Positions 45,501 to 56,194 of a stretch of 64,000 nt of DNA are shown piece after piece; the stretch's first letter is position 1; each line of letters opens with the position of its first letter. Origin of the DNA: Erythroxylum novogranatense (taxonomy: Eukaryota > Streptophyta > Magnoliopsida > Malpighiales > Erythroxylaceae). The stretch spans positions 10,347,225 to 10,411,224 of the forward strand of contig CM057226.1 of NCBI GenBank assembly GCA_029891385.1, written 5' to 3'. Made by a program: the position numbers and the translations under genes. The notes below the pieces were generated by a model. The model was not told the DNA's origin and searched no databases. It worked only from the letters and a program-made list of their open reading frames with translations.

Positions 45501-46038
45501 GATTCTACGATATATTCAAGATATTGTAACTGTTGGTTTATTATTTGAGCAGGATAAATCACTTGGTCAATACATAGTTGGATATTGTGATTCTGACAAT
45601 GCAGGTTATTTAGATAAGTGACGATCTACAACTAGCTATTTATTCACTTATGCTGAGGCAACAATTAGTTGAAAGTCCACTTTACAGTCAACAGTGGCTT
45701 TGTCTACAACAGAGGCAGAGTATATGACAATTACAGAGGCTGTGAAGGAGGAGATTTGGCTTTATAGATTCCTAAAAGACTTGGGAGTTGGTCAGAAATA
45801 CCTTGTGATGTATTGTGATAGTCAAAGTGCTATTCACTTAGTAAAGAACCAGTTTTTACATGCAAGGAAGAAGCACATTGACGTTTGCTATCACTTTGAG
45901 CGGGAGATTCTCGAAGAAGAGGAGATACTTCTCCAGAAGATACGGACTACAGAGAATCTTGCAAATATGATAACCAAGGTGGTGACAAAAGCTAAGTTTA
46001 AACACTACTTAGATTTAGCCAACATCTTGAACTTTTGA
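45500..46038 (+). pseudogene. Copia-2 RNase H
   Basis: GYCDSDNAGYLDK (first Asp) near 45,590, then a 114-codon open frame 45,694-46,038: VALSTTEAEYMTITEAVKEE (first residues), VMYCDSQSAIHLVKNQFLHA and KHIDVCYHFEREILEEEEIL. Typical Copia RNase H C-terminal half. The frame ends normally at the position expected for the polyprotein end. Confidence 0.87.
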
Positions 46039-46150
46039 GTTGGCGCCTGATAGCGTAAATTGGCAGCACTACAAAGGCTGTTTTGTTTGATTGGGAGGAT
46101 GAATGATGCTTGCATTTGGTGGGACCCGAAATTATACCAAGGTGGAGATT

Positions 46151-46740
46151 TGTTATTTTTGGTGGTTTTGATTGCCCAATTTCTATCCCATATTGGGAAG
46201 AGATGAGAATGGGGGAGTTTTTCAAGTTATAAAATAACTCCTCCCCTCTTATTCTAAATCATCCAAAAATTTTGATACATCTTCAAAATTTGTACACATA
46301 TCAAATTTAGTATTCTCTTCTTAATAAGAGCAGTTTGCCTTAATTGGTGCTCGAAGACTAGGCACAATTAGCCGAACTTCGTTATCAATTTTTGGGAGTG
46401 TTCTTTCCTTATCTCTTTTATTTATTCCGCATTTATAGTATTCAATATTTATTTGTCAAGTTTATTTGTATGATTAGTTTGAGTGTATAATGCTATTTTC
46501 TTATACGTTGTTGATTTGTACACGAGTCTAGGTTGTGATAATATACTGTGCAAGTAAATTATGTCTAGTAGTTTGGGTTTCAAGTGGGACCACGTGTGAC
46601 CTCTCCAAGCTTTACTGAAAATTTATTTGGAATGGTAATTCTGTCTTAGGAGTCCGTTTGATGGTCTTTCTTAGGAATTACCGAATCAGTAAAATTCACT
46701 AGTCGTAATTTGAGTAAGAAATTTTCGGATTTTCCTAACA
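46151..46740 (+). repeat. Copia-2 3' LTR (590 bp)
   Basis: Preceded by a purine-rich AAGGTGGAGATT. Begins TGTTATTTTTGG and ends TTTCCTAACA. Followed by ACACG, the probable TSD. Confidence 0.92.
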
Positions 46741-47460
46741 ACACGTTTATCTCCAATAAATCTTATCTTCTTTAGAATTCTATCTCATGTTGGATTCCTT
46801 CCTTCCACACTATCTTATCTTCCAAATATACTACATGATCCAAGATAGTAGAATCCTTTACCAAGTCAAATTATTATCATAAAGATATATCAAATATATC
46901 AAGCTACTAATAATGCCCAAAATAATAAATAAAATAACTTAACAGATCACTTATAAGACATATTGTACCTTCTTTGCTTATTTATATAAGCACACTTAAG
47001 GTAAATTTTGATAAGCTTTTACTTGTTTAGTATCAATATTCAAGAAGGCTGTGAGAATTGCTTTTACAACAGGTAAGAGCAAGTTATGTGGGCTCAGGAT
47101 AGAATACTGATGTTACCTGTAATGTGTTTTTGTTGGCTCTTTGCTTTGTAAAGCTTTTGAGTTGAAAATCTCAGTGTGTCATGGTTTTACTCTCATTTGG
47201 GCCGCCACTAAAAATTTTGTGTCAATTGGTTTATTGTTCTTTATCACTTTGTTTGCAAAAATAAAAAACACGCAAAGAAACACACTGAGTGACTAACAAA
47301 CACAAAGGTGAAGAAACATGATCTTAAGATTTGACCTTACAATTGGTAAAAAAATTTCTAAGTTGTAACAACTCAATTCACCCCCTATTGAGTTATTGTC
47401 CCATACTACTTAAAAATTATTATCAAAGCAAGTTACTTCCAAGTTTAGGTTAACTACATA
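46741..47460 (+). repeat. Copia-3: right part of LTR, primer site and leader
   Basis: A TATA-like TTTATATAAGCACACTTA lies near 46,980, followed by a U5-like end with CAACTCAATTCACCCCCTAT (about 47,370), a phrase common at Copia LTR ends, and a decayed primer site ATTATCAAAGCAAG (about 47,418). gag resumes at about 50,246, beyond the solo LTR. The LTR start is not located; Copia-2 probably inserted inside this LTR or just outside it. Confidence 0.5.
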
Positions 47461-50245
47461 TGTAGCGCCCCCTCACCGTAGGGTACACATCCCACGATAA
47501 AGGTGCAGCACCAGAACATTCCCACTAATAATCCACATGGCATCGCAATAATTAAAATCATAATATATCAGAAATCAGTAACTTTTAAAATCCAAAAGAA
47601 TCTTAATCTGATCATCCAAAGATCGAATAGACAAGTCTATCAGTCCCCTAAATAAAACCAAAAAGGAAACTGATACAAGCATCTATCCTAAGTCATCCCC
47701 AAAAGTCCAACCCAGCTGACCGACCTGTGTGCCATCACTTCTCTTGCCCGCACGCTCGCACGGCAGGAAAAGGCTATCTCCGGAGCTAGGAGTCTACTCT
47801 ATCGATCCTGAAAAATTAGATGCAATTTTGGGTGAGTTTGCGAACTCGGTGAGAAACCATCATCGATGGTTCACTCAAATCATGCATTACATAAATTACG
47901 TGCAAGACGCAGCAAGTAATATTCAATTAACAAAGATTATATAACAATTTACAATAGTCTATAACGGTTTTATGATCAAATAACAATTTACAATAACATA
48001 TAACCATTTACGGTATCATATCACACTTCACAAGATATGCAACATTCACAAGAAGCATGTAACAATTTGATCTCTCATGTCATCACACAATTCAAGAAGT
48101 TTGCAATTCAATCATCATGTATACAATGCATATGAGACTCTATTCCAGATTATTCAAATGTCGTGCCCAAGTGCTCGGTCCAAGATTGATGGGGGACGCG
48201 TCGAGATTTCTCCCTGGGATCGAGACCCGGTCAAGATAAATGTTCGAGCTCGAGGCTCTTTTCAGTGATAATAGCACTTGGGTCACATATCCATTATCTG
48301 ATCATGTATTTATGCATGCAATGCGAGGCTCGATAATTCGATGTATGGCTATAAAAGCGCGAGATTGTATTTCTCAATAACATACTGAGAGTCCGATCCA
48401 ATCTGAGTCCAATCAAGACAAGAGAAACATGTCATCCGATCATGTACATTTCAGTAATCATACAATTTCACATTGGCAAGTAATTCACATTGAGCATTTT
48501 AGACAATCAGGAATTTGAGAAACCAACTAGGTTACTCACCTGTAACTTCCGAGCTACTGCCTGGAAGTTCCAGCAATGTCCGTGGAATGACGATCCAATG
48601 ACGCCTATAACAAAGAAAATACGGTCCATTACTAGATGCTCAATTAAAACGATTCAGTCATGCATATGTCTCAGTGGAATTATGTATAATGCATGCTCAC
48701 GATTTTCGGCGTTAAAATCCAATTGTGAACTCTTATGTCCCATTCTAACTCACAATTCGATTGATCGACAATAATTGATCCAATCCTATAATTCAGTTCA
48801 ATTTTCTCAATTCGTACTTCCTATAACAGTTCCCTATTCACTGGATCAAAACCTCCATTGAAAACCTCAATTAAAACTCCAATTGTCTCAATTCAATACT
48901 TAGGTCACATTATGAACCATAATTGACCTTAATCTCGATAAATCAATACCACTTAAATTAAATTCTAACTCCCATAATTATCCTTAATTGTAGACCTCTT
49001 TCTCTAGTTCGTAATGAATCAAGAATCACCTCAATCGAAGGTCTATACCATAAGTTATACCCAATAAACTAAAATCAATCCAATCAGAAAAACCCCTTCG
49101 TCGCGACCTACAGCCCTCGTCACGACGTACAGAGGATCGCAAGGCCATGGAATGAATGACGCTTCATGGCGTCGTCCTCTTCATGCTCGCCGCGATGTAG
49201 GCAAAAATGTTCGCCGCGGCGTGGAACCAGGCGCTCGCTGCGGTGTCTCGCTGCACTCGTCGTGGTGAGCACTGAATTTCTCGCCACGGCGAGGCCGCGC
49301 TAGACGTCGCAACGTGCGGGTCGCCCACTGTCTTCTCCGATCGATTTCCGTCCATTTCTCTCTCTAAAACCTCCATTAAACACTCCCATCTACCCAACTC
49401 AACCATAATAAATACCATAAATGCAATAAAAACCATTAATAACAACGTTAATGCTATTAAAACTTACCAATCGAAGATCAATCCCTAAATTTCTCAAAAT
49501 CACCGTAACCCTAAAACATTCTCAAATCAACGATTAATCCACTCTCCAAGCTTCTCAACCTTCAACAATCACAATAAACCAGTTAGGCTAGCAAATGATA
49601 AGAAAACCATAAGGAAAGATTAAAGAATCCTCACCGGTGGGAGGAGTCGAAGATCGCCGTGGGAGGAGGAAGAGAAGAAATGCTTTTTTTTTTGCCTTAG
49701 GATAAAATCCACAAATTTCAAACCTTGCTATTTATAGACATAGGTCTCCAAATCAGTCCAAATTTCAGTCTCTAAATTTCAATGGCTCAACATTTTAATT
49801 TCCTAACAGTATAACTCTAATTTTTCCTTTGCCATTGGACAATTCTTTCAAGATTATCTGATCAATCATCGGTCACTCAAAATTTCTCGTCCCGCATTTT
49901 CTCCCGAATTTCCCGAAAATTTCCTATAAGTCACTATCAGTAGCCAATCACTCTTAGACTATTTTAAATCAGTCACTCAAGCCCACTTACTCTTAATTTC
50001 TCAATCAATCAATCATAATCCAGTCAGTTCAGTCGGTTTCCAGTTCACAGTCCAATCAATTCATAATCACAATTAAAATGCCGGAAAATCATGAATGCAT
50101 GTACCTATGAATAAATGCATATGCAATAAACCTGTTCCTCTATAATTAGAGGCCAGTAACATGCTCAATCAGTGAATGCAATGAAACCTATCAGTCTGAC
50201 CCAATATTACCATAATACCCTTGCTAACAGTAACGGGATGTTACA
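47461..50245 (-). mobile_element. Solo LTR (2.8 kb) of a Del-1-related element
   Basis: TGTAGCGCCCCCTCACCGTA at the left and TAACGGGATGTTACA at the right are the reverse complement of a TGTAACATCCC...CGCTACA LTR. It is flanked by a perfect TSD ACATA (47,456-47,460 and 50,246-50,250). Several blocks match the Del-1 LTRs in inverted orientation (AACCATCATCGATGGTT, the purine tract with GAGTAGACTC, GAACTTCC and GTGAGTAACC regions). No internal coding region remains, so it arose by LTR-LTR recombination. It interrupts the start of Copia-3 gag. A GC-rich repeat block lies at 49,090-49,330. Confidence 0.93.
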
Positions 50246-50250
50246 ACATA

Positions 50251-50834
50251 GGAGTGATCTAAAAATGGCGTTCAAATCAACATCCTCCAAGTTCATTGGG
50301 AAACACTATGGTTGGTAGAAAACAAGAATGAAGCCTATCTTCAAACCTTGGACTATCAAGTGTGGAAGTTGGTGAAAGACAGACCTTATAAGATCGAGAA
50401 AGTGAACAAGAAAGGCGAAAAAGTCCCCAAGCTAGAGGACCAATGGGACAATAATGATTTCAAGGAGATTGAGAAGAATACAAGGGGCATAAAGATACTA
50501 CACAATGGCCTTAGAGATGAGAACTAAAAAGAATAGTCAAACTCAAGACTGCAACGAAAATTTGGGAGGCACTAAAGGTAACCCATGAAGGAACAAGTGA
50601 AGTAAAAACAATCTACCTTTTAAGATGCATAATACAGAATCCATTGGAGATATGTATACACGCTTTATTAACAATGCGAATAAGTTGTAGTCTCTAAGTA
50701 AGAGTTATTCTACCAAGGATCATGTAAGAAAAATTGAGAAGAATGCAAGGGCCAAGAAGATGCTACAGAATGGCCTTAAAGATGAGGAGCTAAAAAGAAT
50801 AATCATACTCAAGACTGTAAAGGAAATTTGGTAG
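50251..50834 (+). pseudogene. Copia-3 gag, part 1
   Basis: The open frame 50,312-50,527 reads EAYLQTLDYQVWKLVKDRPY, then DQWDNNDFKEIEKNTRGIKI and LHNGLRDE, a Copia UBN2-type gag. After a stop it continues as LKTATKIWEALKVTHEGTSE. From about 50,730 a similar segment (KIEKNARAKKMLQNGLKDEE) starts again, so part of gag is tandemly duplicated. Confidence 0.78.
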
Positions 50835-51102
50835 TAGTTTGGGTGGGTCACGGATCTTGTCGTGCGCATCGACCCAACTCGAATTAGTATTGTCCCCTTT
50901 GGTCTCCAGTCGCGGATCTCGTCGCTCGAACTTGGGACCTCAGGGTTTTGTTGCGTTGAGACGCACGCCTGAGACGTGAGTCATGCACCCAATAAAACTC
51001 TGAGGTCACAGGTTCAACTCCCCATGAGGGAGGGGCTAAATCTAGAACCCGACGTGACCAAAGGGGACAAAACCCAATGGTGCGGGCTCCGCCCGAAACC
51101 AG
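50835..51102. mobile_element. Fold-back element with tRNA-like arms (copy 2)
   Basis: 268 bp inserted in Copia-3 gag and flanked by the perfect TSD GGTAG (50,830-50,834 and 51,103-51,107). Ends TAGTTTGGG and CGAAACCA. The arms are inverted copies (shared ACCAAAGGGGACAA, AAACCCTGAGGTC / AAACTCTGAGGTC). Box-B-like GGTTCAACTCC lies at 51,011-51,021. Same family as 22,382-22,683 by ends, length and internal boxes. Confidence 0.83.
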
Positions 51103-51431
51103 GTAGGCATTAGAGGGAACTCATGAAAGAACAAGTGAGGTAAAAACAATCTAAAAATGAGTTACATGTAGAACAATACGAGGCTTTTAAGATAATCCAT
51201 TAGGGATATGTATACATGTTTCATTAACATTATAAATGAATTGCAGTCTCTAGGTGAGAGTTATTCTACCAAGGTGTAGGTAAGAAAGATATCAAAATCT
51301 TCTTGTGTTCTTATTAATTCTTCCTCTTTATTATATTTTTATTATACATTAGTTAAAAACAAGTGGCATCAAAGCATAATTAAGGCAACAATGACTTTGA
51401 TTATAAATTTTGAAGTGGGAAATTTTAATGG
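51103..51431 (+). pseudogene. Copia-3 gag part 2, then Copia-4 LTR end, primer site and gag start
   Basis: 51,103-51,270 repeats the gag segment already seen at about 50,560-50,715 (GCATTAGAGGGAACTCATGA; GTTATTCTACCAAGG). At about 51,285-51,365 a different Copia LTR end (ATCTTCTTGTGTTCTTATTA) leads to a primer site TGGCATCAAAGCATAATTA, then ATG at about 51,391 starting a gag reading NFEVGNFNG. The solo Tat LTR interrupts it. Confidence 0.6.
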
Positions 51432-51767
51432 TGGTTCTGTCAGATTTTGGTGGGGTTGGGCACTGCTGCTCGGATCCATGAGATTGGCTGATTCTAGGTC
51501 AAAGATACCTGCAAAACAATAAAGGCATACCGGGAGTTGACTTTCGGTAGGCCCTTCCGACGCTCAAGTCAGTCTCTTGGGAGAGTTTTGGTGGCTAGTG
51601 AAAATAATGAAAATAGGGTTCTTGGAAAATCGTACCTTTTTCATGATGAGGTAATGAATTTATATGGCTAATACCTATAAGAATTAGGTCAATCCTCAAG
51701 AGATGGGCTGATCGACCCATGCGTCGTTCTGAGTCTGAGCTTGGGCCTAACACGACCGACCCAACCA
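51432..51767 (-). mobile_element. Solo Tat-family LTR (336 bp)
   Basis: TGGTTCTGTCAGATTTTGG at the left and CGACCGACCCAACCA at the right, flanked by the perfect TSD AATGG (51,427-51,431 and 51,768-51,772). It shares landmarks with Tat LTRs: TACCTGCAAAACAA, CCTTCCGACGCT, CAAGTCAGTCT, GATCGACCCATGCGTCGT. This copy fixes the family's LTR ends as TGG...CCA with a TGGTT/AACCA inverted terminus. No internal sequence. Confidence 0.95.
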
Positions 51768-52548
51768 AATGGAACTATGAATTTTAAATAATAATAATAG
51801 AGAGTAAAGGATACATAATAATAGTAAGATATATTCAAGGAGTTACGAGAGGATAAGCCAATATATATGGATGCACTTAATTGAGAAGAGTCATATGTGT
51901 AACTAACTACAACCATATAATTATGTTTCATAGACTAGGTCATGTACCAAATCATAAGTATTGCATCCCATATATATAAAAAATAATATAAAGAACCAAA
52001 CAGGTTGGTGTGAGTGGTTCAGCACTCTCATCTCTTAACCAGAAGTCTCGAATTCGAATCCTGATAATGGAGAAATCTATTTGGTCAGCATTTTACCCCT
52101 TATAAGCTGACTCGATGCGAGCGAGTATTAGTTTGAAAGTAGATGGCTTAAAGGCACCTTCTCACAGTTGGAACCCTCCTAGGACATCTCGTGGGCTAAC
52201 CATATATATATATATATATATAAGGAGTCATTACCTATCAAAATCTCACTTAAACACATTCTATTTGAAACAAAGACTATACTTGTTAAAGATGCTAGTG
52301 GTAACAAGTTTAGAATAACGTATCAATGTGTTTAACCAAATAGTCAATGATTTGTTAAAGTTTAAGGTGACTCTTGTGGATAAGGATAAAGTGATGATTT
52401 TGCTCTGTTTTTTTACCTCTATCTTATGAATATTTGGTGATCAAGCTCATATCGTGTAAAGAGATAGTTGTTGTGGGAGACACCATTATTGCATCATTGG
52501 CTCAATGGGGACTTAACATTGTTGAAAGCTTTTAAGTTGAAAGGTTAT
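51768..52548 (+). pseudogene. Copia-4 gag, left part (interrupted by solo LTR, SINE and Tat-3)
   Basis: After the SINE, frames read LKQRLYLLKM-like sequence (52,260-52,300), then INVFNQIVNDLLKFKVTLVD and KDKVMILLC, the Copia gag domain. VIKLISCKEIVVVGDTIIAS and LAQWGLNIVESF follow in another frame. The sequence is cut at 52,548 by Tat-3, and gag resumes at 61,464. Stops and shifts throughout. Confidence 0.78.
52003..52222 (+). mobile_element. tRNA-derived SINE
   Basis: About 200 bp plus an (AT)n tail (52,200-52,222). A box-A-like TGTGAGTGGTTCAGCA near 52,009 and a box-B-like GAATTCGAATCC ending at 52,061, about 35 bp apart, give a Pol III internal promoter. The remainder (GCGAGCGAGTATTAG-like region and GTGGGCTAACC) is non-coding. 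No certain TSD. Classification rests on the A/B boxes and the simple-repeat tail. Confidence 0.65.
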
Positions 52549-52908
52549 TGGTCGGGTTGGCTACATCGGGCCCAGGCCCAGTCTGCGACCTATGGCCCAT
52601 TCACGAGCCCATTTACGAGCAAGAGACTCCTATGCATACGTAAAGACCTAAACCTAGCTATTACTTCATATATAAGGTACAATTCTACCATAACGAAGGT
52701 ACGAACAATCATGACCCTAATTTTTTCTGCTTACAGCGATCCCACCTTCACCAAAAGACTAACTTGAGCGTCAGAGGGGCTAATCGGGACACAACCCCCG
52801 ACGTGCCTTCTTTGTTTTGCAGGAACTCCACACCGAAACTCTTACGTGAAGCAACCGACTCATGGATCCAAGCGGTAACGCTGATTCAAATGTAATCTGA
52901 CAGAACCA
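52549..52908 (+). repeat. Tat-3 5' LTR (360 bp) and primer-binding site
   Basis: TGGTCGGGTTGG to CTGACAGAACCA. A TATA-like TTCATATATAAGG lies near 52,664. The primer site ATTGGCGCCCATTGTGGGG starts at 52,909. Nearly identical to the 3' LTR for the first 190 bp or so, then divergent. Confidence 0.95.
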
Positions 52909-53089
52909 ATTGGCGCCCATTGTGGGGCCCGACATCAGGGCACCACATCCGAACACACAGATCACCAAAGTGACGGCTAACCTCGATGTAGCTGCATTGC
53001 GGCCTTGGCGTTACAAAGGATAGGTTTACGGCTACTGCGACCACCGCCACAAGCATCATCTCTCTGCATGTAATCTTGGACGAATGATC

Positions 53090-53411
53090 AACCGCAACCT
53101 CAAGACTTGGAACAAGAAGAACAGAGCGTAGCTTTGGAGGATAACGCTGCACCCAATACGTGCCCGAATCTCCAACACCAATCGGATGCAGATCCTCCTC
53201 CGCCAGTACACGCCACTCTTACCCAAAGGCAGATTGAGGAAGCAGCTGATCTGTTGATTCGCCAGATTTTACAATCTCAACCGGCACAGTAGCAGCCGCC
53301 CGCATGGCAGAACGCCAATGCAGATGACCGCCGTGAAGTAAGAGGTCGATCCAGGGCCCGAGGCGACATGAATGTCGGGCAACAAATGACCGACCGATAA
53401 GGGTCATTAAT
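53090..53411 (+). pseudogene. Tat-3 gag remnant (internal deletion)
   Basis: The N-terminal part is readable: EQEEQSVALEDNAAPNTCP, then TLTQRQIEEAADLLIRQIL (to 53,292), a segment also traceable at the gag start of Tat-2. Directly after a TAG, the sequence jumps to the Arg/Asp-rich linker before protease (DDRREVRGRSRARGDMNVGQ). The capsid domain and the Cys/His knuckle are therefore absent, about 1 kb less than Tat-2. Confidence 0.8.
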
Positions 53412-53900
53412 ATGATATTTGGTGGAAACGCAGTGGGGGGATCCACTGCTAAAGGAAGAAAGAGATATGCCAAACATGTCGACAAAGATTCGTCAATCAA
53501 AAGAAAGAGAGAGATCGACGGGATGATACCGTTTGACGGGTCTGACCTTGATGGTGTAAGTTGTCCTCATGACGACGCGCTTGTCGTAAATTTGAACATG
53601 GACGGCAACGAGGTGAAGCGGGTAATGATCGATACGGGCAGCTCGGTCGACCTGCTGTATTATGATGCCTTCAAGCAGATGGAGGTACCCGAAGATCGGC
53701 TACTGCCCATGGACGGACCTATCAAAGGAGTAACTAGAGCCTCAGCCTACCCGTTCGTCCGAGTCTACTTAAAAGTGAAATTCGGGCAAAGGCCGTGCCA
53801 AATAGAGAGAGATGTCGAATTCCTAGTCGTGAAGTTCTAAGGGGTCTACAATGCAGTTATCGGACGAGCTATCCAGAACGCCCTCAGAGTGGTCATCTCC
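53412..53900 (+). pseudogene. Tat-3 aspartic protease
   Basis: 142-codon open frame: FGGNAVGGSTAKGRKRYAK, then VSCPHDDALVVNLNMDGNEV and KRVMIDTGSSVDLLYYDAFK with the catalytic DTGS intact. A TAA at the position of Gln (VVKF-stop-GVYNAVI) ends it at 53,840. The C-terminal strand continues to about 53,900. Confidence 0.9.
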
Positions 53901-55000
53901 ACCTATTACCAAGCGATGAAGTTTCCAACGCCTCGAGGAGTTGGTGTTGTTAGAGGTCAACAGAGAATCGCTAGAGAACGCTATTTGGCAGAGACAAAAA
54001 CATTAGACGGGGCGGTGGTATTGACGAGCTCTCTTGACGTGAGAGCAGATGAAGAAACAGAAAGATTGAATCCCGTCAAAGAAACGCAGCGGGTCGTACT
54101 GGATGAAGCGGATGACTCCAAATTCACGAATCTAGGTTTCGAGCTTCAGAAGGACCTGGTTAAAGAAATCACAGAATCCTTGGTGGAGAACAGATCGGTC
54201 TTCGCTTGGGTACCGAGTGATATGCCCGGAATTTCTCGATCGGTCGCTTCGCATTCCCTTGACATTCGACAAGATTACAAGCCGGTTAGGCAAAAGAAGC
54301 GATGACACTGCAAGGAACGATAGGAGGTGATCGAGAAAGAAATAGAAAAACTGCTCGGAGCCGGGTTCATCCGAGAAGTCAAGTACCCCGAATGGCTTGC
54401 CAATGTGGTGTTGGTGAAGAAGAAAACGGGAAGTGGAGAATGTGCATTAACTTCACTGACCTGAACAAGGCATGTCCAAAGGACAGTTTTCCTTTACCAA
54501 AGATCGACCAGCTAGTAGACTCCACCTCCGGGCATGAGCGCTCGCCTTCTTGGATGCTTTCTGCTACCATCAAATTCGGATGAGCTCAGAAGGCGAGGAG
54601 AAGATCGCCTTCATAACCAGGCCGAGTATGCGTATTGTTACCAAGTAATGTCGTTCGGCTTGAAAAATGCAGGGGCCACTTATCAGCAGCTCGTCATGGA
54701 GGTCTTCAAAAAATATATCGGTCGATCTGTCGAAGCTTATGTAGATGATATGGTGGTCAAAAGTAAGACGGTCGTGGAACATATGGGGGACCTCAGAGAG
54801 GTCTTCCAGACCCTTAACAGATTTCAGATGAAGTTGAATCCGGAAAAGTGCGTCTTCGGTGTGGCATCAGAAAAATTCCTGGGATTCATGATTACTCAGC
54901 GGGGGATTGAGGCTAATCCAGAGAAGATCGAAGCCATCATCCAAATGCCCTCGCCGCAATGCTTAAAAGAATCTGAGATATTGACGGCCGGATAGTCTCT
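53889..55000 (+). pseudogene. Tat-3 reverse transcriptase
   Basis: The frame 53,889-54,305 carries RIARERYLAETKTLDGAV, KFTNLGFELQKDLVKEITES and VFAWVPSDMPGISRSVASHS. A shift and a TGA follow. FTDLNKACPKDSFPLPKIDQ is at 54,450-54,510. The frame 54,534-54,995 has YCYQVMSFGLKNAGATYQQL, VEAYVDDMVVKSK (YVDD intact, about 54,736-54,756) and MKLNPEKCVFGVASEKFLGF. Three or more lesions. Confidence 0.9.
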
Positions 55001-56180
55001 CTAAGCAGATTCGTTTCCAGATTGGGAGACAAATGTCTCCCATTTTTCAAAAATTTAAGGAAAGCGAATGTGACCCAGTTCCAATGGCCTGATGAATGCG
55101 AGAAAGCTTTTCAACACTTAAAGCAATACTTGTCTAGCCCGCCTATCCTGCAAAGCTCGGTTGAGGGGGAGAATCTAATTTTATATTTGGCAGTTACGGA
55201 AGGATCAATCAGCGCAATACTTGTTCGATCGGAGGGAAATGAGCAACATCCGATCTACTACGTCAGCAAGGTGTTGATCGGACCGGAAACGAGGTATGCG
55301 CCTATAGAGAAACTAGCCCTCTCCTTGATAATGGCAGCCCGGAAGCTATGACCCTACTTCCAAAGTCATACCATTGAGGTATGGACTGATCAACCCCTCA
55401 GGCAGTGCCTTCAAAAGCCCGAAACTTTGGGTCGACTAATAAAGTGGGCGGTAGAACTGGGAGAGTTCGACATACAATACAAACCTCAGACGACCATTAA
55501 GGCACAGGTGTTGGCAGACTTCATCGCAGAAATGAGCCAGCCTAGCTCGCAAGATGAGCAATACCCTGCCTAGAGCTTATTCGTTGACGGTCGTCTAACG
55601 TGAAGGATCTTGAGCGGAGTGGTGATAATCGACCAAGATATGGAAGAAGAGGTGGAGTGCGCCCTTCGGTTAGAATTCAAGGCCTCTAATAACAAGGCAG
55701 AGTACGAGGTTATGATAGTCGGCCTCCAATTGGTTAAGGAAATGGAAATAAAACATCTCAAGGTGTACAGCGATAGCCAAGTAGTTGTTGGCCAAGTTAC
55801 TGGACAGTACGAAGCAAAGGGAAACAGCATGATCAAGTACCTGGAGCTGGTAAAGCAGGAGTTAAGCAATCTCGAACAGTACTCGATCAGCAGGATAGAA
55901 CGAGCTCAAAATGCCAAAGCGGATGCGCTCTCCAAAATGGCTTCCGACCGCGATGCCATAAACAATGTTATGGTCAAACGACTAGACCGACCTAGCATTC
56001 AGAAAGCCAAGGAAGTTCTCGACGTAAGTACTGGTCGATCGAGTTGGACGGAACCGATCACACGGTACCTTTTAGAGGGAACACAGCCAGAAGAAGAATC
56101 GGAGGTCAAGAAACTGAGAATAAAGGCGGCCGAATATACGGTCATTAATGATGCCCTATACAAGCGATCTTATGACTAAC
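55000..56180 (+). pseudogene. Tat-3 dual RNase H
   Basis: Classical RNase H at 55,022 to about 55,560: YLSSPPILQSSVEGENLILY, PIYYVSKVLIGPETRYAPIE, LSLIMAARKL, a TGA in place of Arg, then VWTDQPLRQCLQKP. The second, archaeal-like RNase H starts with LFVDG (about 55,580) and continues at 55,610-56,179: FKASNNKAEYEVMIVGLQLV (Glu) and LKVYSDSQVVVGQVTGQYEA (Asp), then RAQNAKADALSKMASDRDAI. Two RNase H domains in series support the Tat lineage. Confidence 0.88.
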
Positions 56181-56194
56181 CGCTGCTGCGATGC

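Larger units (their letters stand above)
41336..46740 (+). mobile_element. Copia-2: Ty1-copia retrotransposon
   Basis: 5.4-kb element with LTRs of about 590 bp (41,336 to about 41,926; 46,151-46,740) beginning TGTTRTTTTTGGTGG and ending TTTCCTAACA (3' copy). The primer site TGGTATCAGAGTCGAAGG starts at 41,928. Flanks ACACA and ACACG agree with a TSD changed at one base. The body has gag, protease, integrase, RT and RNase H in Copia order, all interrupted. Confidence 0.93.
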
